Assembly: GCF_016887965.1 (NCBI RefSeq)
Contig: NZ_JAFDVD010000005.1
Location: 62,001-126,000, forward strand
Source: Phycicoccus sonneratiae
GTDB taxonomy: Bacteria; Actinomycetota; Actinomycetes; Actinomycetales; Dermatophilaceae
Length of the DNA: 64,000 nucleotides
Reading direction: 5' to 3'
Below the pieces are notes generated by a model. It did no database searches and had not been told where the DNA came from. It saw nothing but the letters and a program-made list of their open reading frames with translations. A program made the position numbers and the translations under genes. Below are positions 17,214 to 30,295 of this stretch, piece by piece. Each line of letters begins with the position of its first letter. Position 1 is the stretch's first letter.

Positions 17214-17885
17214 TCACCATCCGCGGTCCCGCCACTCGTCCAGGTGCGGCCGCTCGTCGGCGAGCCGGCCGTCGTTCCCGTGTCCGGGGTAGAACCACGT
17301 CCGGTCGTCGTAGACGTCGAAGACGCGCTCGGTGACGTCGCGGTAGAGGTCCTCGAAGCTCTGCTCGGGGCGCTTGGTGTTGCCGACGCCCCCGGGGAAG
17401 AGCGAGTCGCCGGTGAGCAGGTGCGTCGCGCCGTCCGGTGCCGCCCACGCGAGCGCGACCGACCCCGGCGTGTGCCCGCGCAGGTGCACGACGTCGAGGA
17501 CCAGCTCACCGACGCGCACCGGGTCGCCGTGCCGCAGACGGACGTCCGGGGTGAGCGGCAGGGCGTCCGCGTCGTCGGCGCCCGCGTAGGTGCGCGCCCC
17601 GGTGCTGCGGGCGACCTCCTCGAGCGCGCGGACGTGGTCCCAGTGCCGGTGCGTGGTCACGAGGTGGTCGAGCCGGCCGGTGCCCTCGCGGACCAGCGCC
17701 AGGCAGCGCTCGGCGTCGTCGGCCGCGTCGACCATCAGCTGCTCGCCGGTGGCCGCGCACGTGAGCAGGTAGACGTTGTTGTGCATGTCCGACACGGCCA
17801 TCTTGCGGAGCACGAGCGGGCCGAGGTCGCGGACGTCGCTCGGGCCGCCGGGGACCACCTCGCCGGTGTACGACACCGTGCTCAC
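17214..17885 (-). CDS. Metallo-beta-lactamase-fold hydrolase
   Basis: 223 residues from GTG 17885. The zinc motif H-x-H-x-D-H is visible as TTHRHWDHVRAL, followed by LRGHTPGSVAL, the GDSLFPGGVGNT motif and the late FYPGHGND. These are glyoxalase-II-like cytosolic hydrolases of thioesters or related compounds. The start overlaps the stop of the upstream mycothiol-dependent-type gene (GTGA), so the two are translationally coupled. A mycothiol-linked thioester substrate is therefore an attractive guess but not shown. Confidence 0.85.
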   Translation of the reverse strand: MSTVSYTGEVVPGGPSDVRDLGPLVLRKMAVSDMHNNVYLLTCAATGEQLMVDAADDAERCLALVREGTGRLDHLVTTHRHWDHVRALEEVARSTGARTYAGADDADALPLTPDVRLRHGDPVRVGELVLDVVHLRGHTPGSVALAWAAPDGATHLLTGDSLFPGGVGNTKRPEQSFEDLYRDVTERVFDVYDDRTWFYPGHGNDGRLADERPHLDEWRDRGW

Positions 17886-18571
17886 CGCCCCGCCGGGAGC
17901 CGGGGGAGCGGGTCGGCGGTGACCCCGTCGGTGAGGCCGCGCGCCAGCCAGCCGAGCAGGGCGGCGCGGTCGCCGGAGACCTCGGCGGTGCCGACGCCCA
18001 CCGTCCACTCGTCGCCCTCGGAGCTGCGGAGCGTGACGTCCGGGGCGTCGTCGAGGTCGCGGAGCCGGGCCACCTCGTCCTCGAGGAAGAGCGCGAGCAG
18101 CTCGGGCTCGAGGTCGGCGAACCCGAACCCGGCGTCGAGGTCGACGTGGTGCCAGGTCAGCTCGCGCACGCGCATGAGCGGGATGTCCGCCGCCCGGCCC
18201 CTGATGTCGCCGGGGGTCCGCTCGAGCGGGTGGTCGGCGTGCTCGGGGTGCAACCGGGCCAGCTCAGGCGCCAGCGCCTCGGCGGAGCGCTCGAGGTCGT
18301 CAGCGAGCTCGGACGCCGACCGCGCGGCACCGGCCTCGATGTCGGCGTTGCGCTCCTCCCGGCTGCCGTACATCGTGTCGCGGGTGCCGTCGACGGCCGA
18401 GCGGACGAGGCGCACCAGGCCGTCGGCGTTGCGCGCGACGTGGCTGGCGACGTGGCCGCGGGTCCAGCCCTCGCAGAGCGACGGCGCCGCGACGTCGTCG
18501 AGGCCGCGGGTGGTCGCGACGAGCCGGTCGGTGTGCACGGCGACGAGGGACAGCAGGTCGGGGGAGGCCAT
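17882..18571 (-). CDS. Maleylpyruvate-isomerase-family (mycothiol-dependent, DinB-like) enzyme
   Basis: 229 residues. An N-terminal DinB-like helical bundle carries the metal/thiol-site pattern CEGWTRGHVASHVARNADGL near residue 33 and the later VRELTWHHVDLDAGF, both typical of the MDMPI family. A small C-terminal domain binds the thiol in characterised members. The family includes mycothiol-dependent maleylpyruvate isomerase and detoxifying S-transferases; which reaction applies here is unknown. Transcription appears leaderless from TAGCGT, whose TAG is the stop codon of the upstream GH15 gene. It is coupled to the metallo-hydrolase. Confidence 0.85.
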   Translation of the reverse strand: MASPDLLSLVAVHTDRLVATTRGLDDVAAPSLCEGWTRGHVASHVARNADGLVRLVRSAVDGTRDTMYGSREERNADIEAGAARSASELADDLERSAEALAPELARLHPEHADHPLERTPGDIRGRAADIPLMRVRELTWHHVDLDAGFGFADLEPELLALFLEDEVARLRDLDDAPDVTLRSSEGDEWTVGVGTAEVSGDRAALLGWLARGLTDGVTADPLPRLPAGR

Positions 18572-18577
18572 GGGCCG

Positions 18578-18583
18578 ACGCTA
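18578..18583 (-). promoter_or_regulatory. -10 element of a leaderless promoter overlapping the GH15 stop codon
   Basis: TAGCGT on the minus strand, 6 nt before the ATG at 18571. Its TAG (18583-18581) is the stop codon of the glucoamylase-like gene. Confidence 0.6.
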
Positions 18584-20374
18584 CCGCCGGCCGTCGGCCG
18601 CGTCGCCCGCGGCGATCGCGCAGGCCGCGCGCACGAGGGCCAGGTGCGAGAAGGCCTGAGGGAAGTTGCCGAGGAGGAGCCCGGTGCGGGGGTCGTACTC
18701 CTCCGAGAGCAGACCGAGGTCGGTGCGGACGTCGAGCAGCCGCTGCATCAGGGCGTGCGCCTCGTCGAGCCGGCCGGTGCGCGCGTAGGCCTCGGCCAGC
18801 CAGAACGAGCACGCGAGGAACGGGTTCTCGTCGCCGGTCAGCCCGTCGACGCCGCTCTGGGTGCGGTAGCGCAGGACGAACCCGTCGCGCAGGAGGTCCT
18901 CCTCGACCGCCCGGACCGTGCCGAGCACCCGCTCGTCGTCGGCCGGGAGGAAGCCGACGGTCGGGATGAGGAGGAGCGCCGCGTCGACCTCGCGGGTGTC
19001 GTAGTGCTGGGTGAACGTGCCGCGTCCGGCGTCGTAGCCCCTCTCGCACACCTCGGCGTGCACGACGTCGCGCAGGGCGCGCCAGCGCTCGACGTCGCCG
19101 TCGTGGCCGTCCTCCTCGACGGCGCGCACGGCCCGGTCGAAGGCCGCCCACACCATGACCCGCGAGTGCGTGAAGTGCCGCGGCTCGCCGCGGATCTCCC
19201 ACAGCCCGTTGTCGCTCTGGTCCCAGTGGTCGGCGAGGTCGTCGACGAGCGCCTTCTGGACCGCCCAGGACTCCGCGGACTCGGCCACCCCCAGCCGACG
19301 CGCCTCGTCGAGGGCGATCATCACCTCGCCGAGGACGTCGCTCTGCCGCTGGTCGACCGCGGCGTTCCCGACCCGCACCGGGCGGGACCCCTCGTAGCCG
19401 GGCAGGTGGTCGAGCTCGCGCTCGGGCAGCTCGCGCGAGCCGTCGACGGCGTACATGATCTGGAGGTCGGCCGGGTCGCCGGCGACCGCACGCACCAGCC
19501 AGTCGCGCCACAGCCGGGTCTCGTCGACGTACCCGCAGGCGAGGAGCGCCTCGAGGGTCAGCGAGGCATCGCGCAGCCAGCAGAACCGGTAGTCCCAGTT
19601 GCGCTCGCCGCCGACGTCCTCGGGCAGGCTCGTCGTCGGGGCGGCGACGATGCCACCGCGCAGCTCGTCGGTGAGCAGCCGGAGGACGAGGAGCGACCGG
19701 GTGACGGCGTCGCGGTACGGACCGCGGTGCTCGTGCCGGTCGGCCCACTCGTCGAAGTGCCGGACGGTGTCCTCGATGCGGGAGGTGACGTCGAGCGCCT
19801 CCGGCACCCCGGACCACGACGGGACCCAGGTCATCGCGAACTCGTACCGCTCCCCGGCCCGCACGGTGAACCGGTCGGCGTGGTGGTGGTCCTCGGGCTC
19901 GGGGAGCCGCGTGCCGCGCAGGACGAGCATGTCCGGCCCCGCGACCGCCCGGATGACGGTCTGCCCGTCGGCGTCCTCGACCCGCGAGACCCACGGCAGG
20001 ACCTTGCCGTAGCCGGTGCGCACGACCCACTGGTGGTCCATCTCGACGGCGCCGTCGAGGCCCTCGACGACCCGGAGCAGGTCGGCGCGGCCGTCGCCGA
20101 AGGGCATGAGGTCGGTCACCCTGACCCGCCCCGAGGCCGTCTCGTGGACGGTGTCGAGCACGAAGCTGCTGCCCCGGTAGGTGCGGGTGGCCCGTGCCTC
20201 CTCGACCGGGCCGAGGAACCAGCGGCCGTGCTCGTCGGTGCCGAGGAGGGAGGCGAAGCAGGCGGGGGAGTCGAAACGTGGGAGGCAGAGCCAGTCGACG
20301 GCCCCGTGCCGGCTCACGAGGGCGGCGCGCTCGGTGTCGCCGAGGAGCGCGTACTCGCCGATGGGGGTGCTCAC
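18581..20374 (-). CDS. Glycoside hydrolase family 15 protein (glucoamylase/trehalase-like)
   Basis: 597 residues. An N-terminal beta-sandwich (to about residue 215), starting [38 protein letters not shown], is typical of GH15. An (alpha/alpha)6 barrel follows with [20 protein letters not shown], the family signature with the general-acid region, and the second Glu in SEEYDPRTG near the end. No signal peptide is seen, so it acts in the cytoplasm. Actinobacterial proteins of this layout include mycobacterial trehalase as well as glucoamylases, so the substrate is either trehalose or an alpha-glucan. GTG 20374 has TAGGGT 7 nt upstream. Confidence 0.9.
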   Translation of the reverse strand: MSTPIGEYALLGDTERAALVSRHGAVDWLCLPRFDSPACFASLLGTDEHGRWFLGPVEEARATRTYRGSSFVLDTVHETASGRVRVTDLMPFGDGRADLLRVVEGLDGAVEMDHQWVVRTGYGKVLPWVSRVEDADGQTVIRAVAGPDMLVLRGTRLPEPEDHHHADRFTVRAGERYEFAMTWVPSWSGVPEALDVTSRIEDTVRHFDEWADRHEHRGPYRDAVTRSLLVLRLLTDELRGGIVAAPTTSLPEDVGGERNWDYRFCWLRDASLTLEALLACGYVDETRLWRDWLVRAVAGDPADLQIMYAVDGSRELPERELDHLPGYEGSRPVRVGNAAVDQRQSDVLGEVMIALDEARRLGVAESAESWAVQKALVDDLADHWDQSDNGLWEIRGEPRHFTHSRVMVWAAFDRAVRAVEEDGHDGDVERWRALRDVVHAEVCERGYDAGRGTFTQHYDTREVDAALLLIPTVGFLPADDERVLGTVRAVEEDLLRDGFVLRYRTQSGVDGLTGDENPFLACSFWLAEAYARTGRLDEAHALMQRLLDVRTDLGLLSEEYDPRTGLLLGNFPQAFSHLALVRAACAIAAGDAADGRR

Positions 20375-20381
20375 GTCGCCG

Positions 20382-20387
20382 ACCCTA
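20382..20387 (-). promoter_or_regulatory. -10 element of a leaderless promoter, GH15 gene
   Basis: TAGGGT on the minus strand, 7 nt before the GTG at 20374. Confidence 0.6.
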
Positions 20388-20428
20388 GACGGCGGACCTG
20401 CGAGGAGAGGCCTGTCGGTGAGGACACC

Positions 20429-20434
20429 TAGAGT
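20429..20434 (+). promoter_or_regulatory. -10 element of a leaderless promoter, uvrA
   Basis: TAGAGT, then GGCCGTC (7 nt), then the GTG of uvrA. The GH15 and uvrA promoters diverge with about 40 bp between their -10 boxes. Confidence 0.6.
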
Positions 20435-20441
20435 GGCCGTC

Positions 20442-23480
<3,039 letters not shown>

Positions 23481-23483
23481 GCC

Positions 23484-24380
23484 TCAGCGGCGGTCGGTCG
23501 TGCCCGGGAGCCAGCCGGTGTCGATGACCCGCTTCGCGAAGGGGCGGACGGCCGTCAGCAGCGCCTCGGCGTCCTCGACGCCCACCCACGCCGCGGCAGA
23601 CGCGTCGTCGGTGGCGTCCTCGAGGTGGTCCCGGAGCCGGCGACCGGCCTCGGTGAGGGCGGGGTCGTCGGTGTCGCGGGCCAGCAGCCCGGCACCGCAC
23701 AGGGCGTCAATGGCCTCGGCCCACTCCTCGTCGGTCCACTTCCGGGTCGGCTGGAGGAACGGTCGTCCGCGGCTGCCGGCCTCGGCCGGGCGGGTGTCGC
23801 GCACCCAGGCGTCGTAGAGGACGAGGGCCTCGAGGGGTCGCAGGCCGGCGCCGGTGAGCACCGCCACGTGGCCGTCGCCGCGCCACTCCCGCCAGAGGGC
23901 CGACGCGTGCCACAACGCGAGGTGGGGCGCATCGGGCCAGCCCTGGGCGGCGAACGCCGCGGCGAGCGGACGCCCCCCGGGGTCGAGGGCGTCGAGCACC
24001 GGGCGAAGCCGGGCGACGAGGTCGGTGAGCCCGGGGGAGTCGACGGCGTCGCCGAGTGCCTCCCGCAGGCCGAGGTCGAGGCAGCGCGTGCGGACCTCGT
24101 CGAGCCCGCCCGGCGTGTGCCGCGAAAGCGCCAGCCCCCACGCCTTGGTCACAGCGGCCGGCCGGAAGCCGTGGAACGTCGCGGCGACGACCTCACCCGG
24201 CACCGACCCCAGCGGAGCGGCGCGCATCCCCGTGTAGGCACCGAGCCAGCCGATGCCGAGCTCCTCGCGGGTGGCGTCGACGTGCGGCCCGAAGTACGCG
24301 GCCAGGTGGTACGGCTCGAGGGTGCGGTAGGCGAGCCGGGCCAGCGCGCGGGCGCCTTCGTCGTGCCGGAAGGAGGTCAT
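23484..24380 (-). CDS. SCO6745-family protein (winged-helix-like, SalK-type)
   Basis: 298 residues from ATG 24380 (a GTG nine bases earlier is also possible). The N-terminal ARALARLAYRTLEPYHLAAYFGPH, the AAAFAAQGWPDAPHLALWHASALWREWRGDGHVAVL core and the C-terminal helix-turn-helix-like region match the SCO6745/SalK family of actinobacteria. Its biochemical role is not established. It is 20 bp downstream of livF on the same strand with no terminator between, so it may be the last gene of the branched-chain amino-acid transport operon. Confidence 0.7.
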   Translation of the reverse strand: MTSFRHDEGARALARLAYRTLEPYHLAAYFGPHVDATREELGIGWLGAYTGMRAAPLGSVPGEVVAATFHGFRPAAVTKAWGLALSRHTPGGLDEVRTRCLDLGLREALGDAVDSPGLTDLVARLRPVLDALDPGGRPLAAAFAAQGWPDAPHLALWHASALWREWRGDGHVAVLTGAGLRPLEALVLYDAWVRDTRPAEAGSRGRPFLQPTRKWTDEEWAEAIDALCGAGLLARDTDDPALTEAGRRLRDHLEDATDDASAAAWVGVEDAEALLTAVRPFAKRVIDTGWLPGTTDRR

Positions 24381-24400
24381 GCCGGCCACCCCAGGTGGGG

Positions 24401-25114
24401 TCAGTCCTCGCCCAGGTAGGCCTTGCGGACGTCGTCGCTCGCGAGCAGCTCCGAGCCGGTACCGGAGAGGACGATCGTGCCGACCTCGAGCACGTAGCCC
24501 TTCGTCGCCCGCTTGAGCGCGGCCTGGGCGTTCTGCTCGACGAGGAGGATCGTCGTGCCCTGCTCCTGGAGCGTCGTCACGGTCGTCATGATCCGCTTCA
24601 TCATCAGCGGGGACAGCCCCATCGACGGCTCGTCGAGCATGAGCAGCTGGGGCTTGCTCATCATCGCCCGGCCCATGGCGAGCATCTGCTGCTCACCGCC
24701 GGAGAAGGTGCCGGCCGGCTGCGCGCGCCGCTCCTGGAGGATGGGGAAGAGCTCGAAGGCCGCGTCGAGGTCGGCGCGGATCCCCTTGTCCTTGCGGGAG
24801 AACGCGCCGAGCATGAGGTTCTCCTCGACGCTCAGCTTGGGGAAGATCCGCCGGCCCTCGGGGGAGTGGGCCAGCCCGAGCGAGACGATGTCGTGCGGCG
24901 CCACCTTCGTGAGGTCCTGGCCCCTGAACCGGATCGACCCGGACGTCGGGCGCAGGAGACCCGAGATGGTGCGCAGCGTGGTCGTCTTCCCGGCGCCGTT
25001 GGTGCCGATGAGCGAGACCACCTCGCCCTCGCCGACCGTGAAGCTGATCCCCTTGACGGCCTTGATCTTGCCGTAGGAGACGACGAGGTCCTTGACCTCC
25101 AGGATGTCGCTCAC
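24401..25114 (-). CDS. livF: Branched-chain amino-acid ABC transporter, ATPase LivF
   Basis: 237 residues. Walker A is GTNGAGKTT, the signature is TFSGGEQQMLAMGRAMMSKP and Walker B is LLMLDEPSMGLSP. The LivF-type SPEGRRIFPKLSVEENLMLGAF and the C-terminal YVLEVGTIVLSGTGSELLAS are present. It hydrolyses ATP with LivG to drive uptake of Leu/Ile/Val or related amides. GTG 25114 overlaps the livG stop as GTGA, so it is translated in lockstep with livG. Confidence 0.95.
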   Translation of the reverse strand: MSDILEVKDLVVSYGKIKAVKGISFTVGEGEVVSLIGTNGAGKTTTLRTISGLLRPTSGSIRFRGQDLTKVAPHDIVSLGLAHSPEGRRIFPKLSVEENLMLGAFSRKDKGIRADLDAAFELFPILQERRAQPAGTFSGGEQQMLAMGRAMMSKPQLLMLDEPSMGLSPLMMKRIMTTVTTLQEQGTTILLVEQNAQAALKRATKGYVLEVGTIVLSGTGSELLASDDVRKAYLGED

Positions 25115-25935
25115 GCGTCCTCCTCCTCGTCGGCGTCGTCGCCGCCGATGTAGGCCTCGATGACCCGGGGGTCGGACTGGACCTCGCCCGGGGTGCCCTC
25201 GACGAGCACCGAGCCGCGGACGAGGCAGAGCACCCGGTCGCACAGGTTGAAGATGAACCGCATGTCGTGCTCGATGACGACGACCGCGAGCCCGCTGTCC
25301 CTGATCTTGAAGATCAGGTGCATCGTCTCCTCGGTCTCCTTCGGGTTCATGCCGGCGGTCGGCTCGTCGAGGAGCAGGATCTGCGGGTCGGTGGCCAGGG
25401 CCCGGGCGATCTCGAGCCGCCGCTGGTCGCCGTACGGCAGGTTGCGGGCCAGCAGCTCGGTGCTCTTGCCGAGCCCGACGTAGTCGAGCAGCTCCTGGGC
25501 CCGCTCGCGCGTCGCCGACTCCTCGCGGCGGAACTTCGGCCCGCGCAGGACCGACGTGAGGGCCATCGACGAGGTCCGGCAGTACCGGCCGACCATGACG
25601 TTCTCGAGGGCGGTCATGTTGCCGAAGAGCCGGATGTTCTGGAAGGTGCGGGCCATGCCGGCGCGCACCACCTTGAGCGGCTTCGGCGGCAGCTGCTCGC
25701 CGGCGAGGGTGACCCGTCCCTCGGTGGGGATGTACATCCCCGTGAGGCAGTTGAAGAAGGTCGTCTTGCCGGCGCCGTTCGGGCCGATGAGCCCGACGAT
25801 CTCGCCGTCGTGGACGCGCATGCTCACGTCGCCGACGGCGGTCAGGCCGCCGAAGCGCATCGTGACGTTCGCGGCCTCGAGGACGACCCGGTCGCCGATC
25901 TCGTGGGCCGCCGGGGCGGGGTCGGTGACGGTCAC
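25111..25935 (-). CDS. livG: Branched-chain amino-acid ABC transporter, ATPase LivG
   Basis: 274 residues. Walker A is GPNGAGKTTFFNCLTG, then ARTFQNIRLFGNMTALENVMVG (LivG-type Q-loop), NLPYGDQRRLEIARALATDP (signature) and LLLDEPTAGMNPKE (Walker B). The tail is acidic (GGDDADEEEDA). GTG 25935 is preceded by GGAGG at a proper distance and overlaps the livM stop. It pairs with LivF as the ATPase dimer. Confidence 0.95.
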   Translation of the reverse strand: MTVTDPAPAAHEIGDRVVLEAANVTMRFGGLTAVGDVSMRVHDGEIVGLIGPNGAGKTTFFNCLTGMYIPTEGRVTLAGEQLPPKPLKVVRAGMARTFQNIRLFGNMTALENVMVGRYCRTSSMALTSVLRGPKFRREESATRERAQELLDYVGLGKSTELLARNLPYGDQRRLEIARALATDPQILLLDEPTAGMNPKETEETMHLIFKIRDSGLAVVVIEHDMRFIFNLCDRVLCLVRGSVLVEGTPGEVQSDPRVIEAYIGGDDADEEEDA

Positions 25936-27643
25936 TTCGCCTCCTCCAGGTGTTCGGTCTGGGCGAGCTGGACGAGTTCCTCGTCGTCCTCGTGGAACTC
26001 GAGCTGTCGGCGCTTGCTGGCCACGAGGCCCTCGGGCCGGAACCGCATCATGATGACGAGGAGGAGGCCGAAGAGGAGGAGCCGGTAGTCGGCGGCGTCG
26101 CGCAGCTTCTCGGGGAGCAGCTTGAGGATCGTGGCGCCGACGAGGACGCCGGCCACCGTGCCCATGCCGCCGAGGACGACCGCCGCGAGGAGGAAGGCCG
26201 ACTCGAGGAAGATGTACTGGTCCGGCGTCACCGACGTGTCCTGGTGCGCCTTGATCGTCCCGGCGAGGCCGGCGAGGGCCGCGCCGATCGCGAAGGCGAG
26301 CAGCTTGAGGCCGAAGACGTTGACGCCCATGGCCTCCGCCGCGCGCTCGTCCTCGCGGATGGCCACCCAGCCACGGCCGATGCGGCTGTCGTTGAGGCGG
26401 CTGAAGACGAGGATGACGAACGCGATGAGCAGGAGCAGCAGGAAGTAGTAGTTGCTGAACCGGCCGAGGGGGATGCCCGCGACGGTGTGCACCTTGCCGA
26501 AGTCCCACCCGAAGAAGTTCAGGTCGGGGATGGCCGGGATGCCGTTGGGGCCGTTCGTGAGGTCCGGGCCGTTCGTGCCGTCGAGGTTGAACATCGCGAG
26601 CCGGAAGATCTCGCCGAAGCCGAGGGTGACGATGGCGAGGTAGTCGCCGGAGACCCGCAGCGTCGGCGAGCCGATGATCAGGCCGAAGGTCGACGCGACG
26701 GCCATCCCACAGAGCATGACGACGAGGAACGGAGGCTTCCACCCGATCGTCGCGAACGTCGACTGCGAGAGCATCGCGCCGACGTAGGCGCCGGTGCCGA
26801 GGAAGGCGATGTACCCGAGGTCGAGCAGGCCGGCGAGCCCGACGACGATGTTCAGGCCGAGCGCGGTCGCCGCGAAGATGAGGATCTGCGTGGCGATCGA
26901 CATGTTGGCGTCCGAGCCGTCCTGGGTGAACGGGAAGAGGAACGCGACGAGGAAGGCCGCGAGCAGCAGCACCCGGCGGTTGTTGCCGCCGACGAACCCG
27001 ACGTACTCGCCGAAGCCGCTGCCGACGAGGGCGATCGCCACCGACAGGAGGGTGACGAGCAGGCAGACGAAGGTCCACGAGTCGTCGAGGCCGAGGGTGT
27101 ACGCCGTCGTGAAGAGCAGCACGGCCATGAGCACGACGATGACGAGGATCTCGGCCCAGCCGGGCAGCCGGGGCCAGGTGCGGACGTTCAGCTCGAAGCG
27201 CTGCGCCACGAACCCGGCGGCGAAGACGAGCAGCGCCCCGACGAGCGCGACCCACCCGCCCTCGTTGATGTTGATGCTGCCGCCGGCCTGGCGGGCGATC
27301 GTCACGAGCGCGACGACGACGAAGACCAGCGAGCCCCAGCCGACCGCGGCGAGACCGCGCCCGGGGTTGAGCCAGCCCGGGCGCCGCCGCAGCAGCACCC
27401 CGAGGACGACGGCGACGAGGCCGAGGACCATCGCGTAGATCTGGATGCCCGCCGGGTAGAAGCGGATGCTGATGTCGCCGAGGATCCGGTCGTCGTAGGA
27501 CCAGGAGAGCAGGCCGCTGACGAGGAGCAGGACGCCGCCGGCGAGGGCCAGCAGCGGTGCCTTGGCGCCGTGCTGCTCGCGCAGCCGGTCGCGCCGGGAG
27601 ACGTCGGAGTCGTCGAGGACGTCCGGGAGAGCCGTGTTGGTGC

Positions 27644-27647
<4 letters not shown>
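25932..27647 (-). CDS. livM: Branched-chain amino-acid ABC transporter, permease LivM with long N-terminal membrane extension
   Basis: 571 residues from GTG 27647. The family core starts near residue 225 and includes ATALGLNIVVGLAGLLDLGYIAFLG, the SPTLRVSGDYLAIVTLGFGEI block and the cytoplasmic ATPase-contact EDERAAEAMGVN. The 220 residues before it add about six further membrane helices, which E. coli LivM lacks. Extended LivM proteins occur in other actinobacteria. The last 30 residues are charged. The gene overlaps both neighbours by 4 bp. The role of the extension is unknown. Confidence 0.93.
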
Positions 27648-28603
<956 letters not shown>

Positions 28604-28734
28604 GGCCTCCTGGACGTGTCGTACCGGCTGGCTGGCTGGGGGGAGAGTAGCGGGTGACCTGCGCCACGGGAACCTGCCACACGGCAGGGGCGTGTCGGGC
28701 CCGTGGCCGGGGGCCGCCGGGTCCGCGGAGCACG

Positions 28735-28771
28735 GACGGCGGGGGTGGTCTCCTCGACCACCCCCGCCGTC
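28735..28771 (-). terminator. Intercistronic hairpin between livK and livH
   Basis: Perfect 16-bp arms (28735-28750 and 28756-28771, GACGGCGGGGGTGGTC and its complement) with the loop TCCTC. It lies 32 bp after the livK stop and about 130 bp before livH on the same strand. It is probably a partial terminator or an mRNA 3'-end stabiliser. Confidence 0.8.
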
Positions 28772-28803
28772 GGGGTGCTCACGGCATCAGCCGCTCGCGA
28801 GGG

Positions 28804-30033
28804 TTACTTGAACTCCTCCGTGTTGACCGGGGCCCACGCGCCGTCCTTGACCTGGTAGACGGTGAGGACCCGCGAGGTGGTGTCGCCGTACTCGTCGAAG
28901 GCGACCTTGCCGGTGACGCCGTCGAACGAGACCGAGCTCATCGCCTGGACGGTCGCCTGACGGGCCGCCTCGGCGGAGTCGGCGTCCTTGAGCGAGGTCT
29001 TGAGCGCGTTGATGATCGCGTTGGCCGCGTCGTAGGCGTACGCGCCGTAGGCCTCGTAGGGCTCGGAGTACTTGGCGGCGTCGTACGCGGAGACGAACGA
29101 CTTGGCCGACTCGAGCTGGTCGGTGGGGGCACCGACCGAGGTGGCGAGGTCGCCGGTGGCCGTGGAGCCCGCGAGCTTGACGTACTCACCGGAGAAGATG
29201 CCGTCGCCGCCCATGAGCGGGACGTTCAGGCCGGCGGCCTTCATCTGCTGCGAGAACGGACCCGCCTGCGGGAACTCGCCGCCGTAGTAGACGGCCTTCG
29301 GGTTCGAGGGCTTGATCTTCGAGATGACGGCGTCGTACTTGTCGTCGTCCGGGTTGATCGTCTGCGCCGAGACGACCTTGCCGCCGAGCTTCGTGTACTC
29401 CTTCGTGAAGGCGTCGACGAGGCCCTGGCCGTAGGTCTTCTTGTCGTGGACCGTCGCGACCTCCTTGATGCCCGCCTTCTCGAAGAGGTAGCGCGCCGCG
29501 AACGGGCCCTGGATCGAGTCGGTGGTGCAGGTGCGGAAGTAGGTCGGGTACGCCCGCTTCGGCGCGGTGGCGAAGTCGGCGCCCTGGGTGAGCGACGGGT
29601 TGGTGTTCGCCGGGGAGACCTGGGTGATGTTCGCTGCGGCGAGCACCGGCTGGACGCTCTGGGCGACCGAGCTGTTGAGCGTGCCGACGACACCGACGAC
29701 CTCCTTGTCGGAGGCCAGCTTCGTCGCGGCGTTCTTGCCGACGTCGGGGGTGGCCTGGTCGTCCTCGGCGGCGAGCTCGAGCTTCCAGCCCGGGATCGCG
29801 TTGGACTCGTTGGCCTGCTTGATGGCGAGGTCGACGGAGTGCTCGATGCCCTTGCCGAGGGCGGCGAGGTCGCCGGAGAGGGGCGCGATGACGCCGATCT
29901 TGGCGACCTTCGAGTCGCCGGAACCGCCGCCGGTGTCGCCGCCGTCGTCGCCGCCGCGCGTACCGCAACCGGTGAGCGCGAGCGAGGCGACGAGCAGGGA
30001 GGCGCCAACGGCGACCACGGAACGCTGAGGCAC
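28804..30033 (-). CDS. livK: Branched-chain amino-acid ABC transporter, substrate-binding lipoprotein
   Basis: 409 residues. A lipoprotein signal peptide (about 21 residues, ending in lipobox LALTGC) is followed by a Gly/Asp-rich linker and a type-I periplasmic-binding fold: KIGVIAPLSGDLAALGKGI, GTLNSSVAQSVQPVLAAANI, the ASPANTNPSLT-like block and ADSAEAARQAT. It captures leucine/isoleucine/valine or related amides outside the membrane and hands them to LivHM. GTG 30033 has an excellent AGGAGG ribosome-binding site. TAA ends the gene. A 58-nt leader with a small hairpin separates it from a TACTCT -10 candidate. Confidence 0.94.
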   Translation of the reverse strand: MPQRSVVAVGASLLVASLALTGCGTRGGDDGGDTGGGSGDSKVAKIGVIAPLSGDLAALGKGIEHSVDLAIKQANESNAIPGWKLELAAEDDQATPDVGKNAATKLASDKEVVGVVGTLNSSVAQSVQPVLAAANITQVSPANTNPSLTQGADFATAPKRAYPTYFRTCTTDSIQGPFAARYLFEKAGIKEVATVHDKKTYGQGLVDAFTKEYTKLGGKVVSAQTINPDDDKYDAVISKIKPSNPKAVYYGGEFPQAGPFSQQMKAAGLNVPLMGGDGIFSGEYVKLAGSTATGDLATSVGAPTDQLESAKSFVSAYDAAKYSEPYEAYGAYAYDAANAIINALKTSLKDADSAEAARQATVQAMSSVSFDGVTGKVAFDEYGDTTSRVLTVYQVKDGAWAPVNTEEFK

Positions 30034-30098
30034 GTTTCCTCCTGGGAGTGTCAGATGTGGGAGCGGACGCTCCCGCCCGCTGTCGCGAGCACCTGCGG

Positions 30099-30104
30099 AG
30101 AGTA
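30099..30104 (-). promoter_or_regulatory. Candidate -10 for the liv operon
   Basis: TACTCT on the minus strand, giving a leader of roughly 58-60 nt to the livK GTG. In that leader GGGAGC and GCTCCC (30059-30074) form a small hairpin. No convincing -35 is seen. Confidence 0.4.
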
Positions 30105-30200
30105 ACCGTGGATCGGCCGGGAACCGAGGACCTCCCTCGGGATGGTGCCGACTTGTTACCTGCGGATTCGCCCTGCGCAACCCCTCCGGGTGTACGGCGG

Positions 30201-30231
30201 GTGGACCTCCGGACAGCGTCCGGGTGTCCAC
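30201..30231. promoter_or_regulatory. Long inverted repeat in the livK/Rieske intergenic region
   Basis: Arms of 14 bp, GTGGACCTCCGGAC (30201-30214) and GTCCGGGTGTCCAC (30218-30231), pair at 12 of 14 positions around a 3-nt centre. The 262-bp region holds two divergent promoters, so an operator is more likely than a terminator, but no regulator is known. Confidence 0.5.
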
Positions 30232-30256
30232 AGGCGACGTCCAGCCGGGCCCGCGA

Positions 30257-30262
30257 TACTTT
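30257..30262 (+). promoter_or_regulatory. Candidate -10 for the Rieske gene
   Basis: TACTTT (overlapping GATACT) about 33 nt before the ATG. A 6-bp hairpin (30263-30278) and GAGAGG ribosome-binding site at 30283-30288 follow, so this message has a normal short leader. Confidence 0.45.
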
Positions 30263-30295
30263 CGGTGACCCGTCACCGGAGCGAGAGGCACCCCG

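Noticed and set aside
30059-30074. Riboswitch in the livK leader
   Set aside because: Only one short hairpin is visible in about 58 nt; no known riboswitch core could be recognised.
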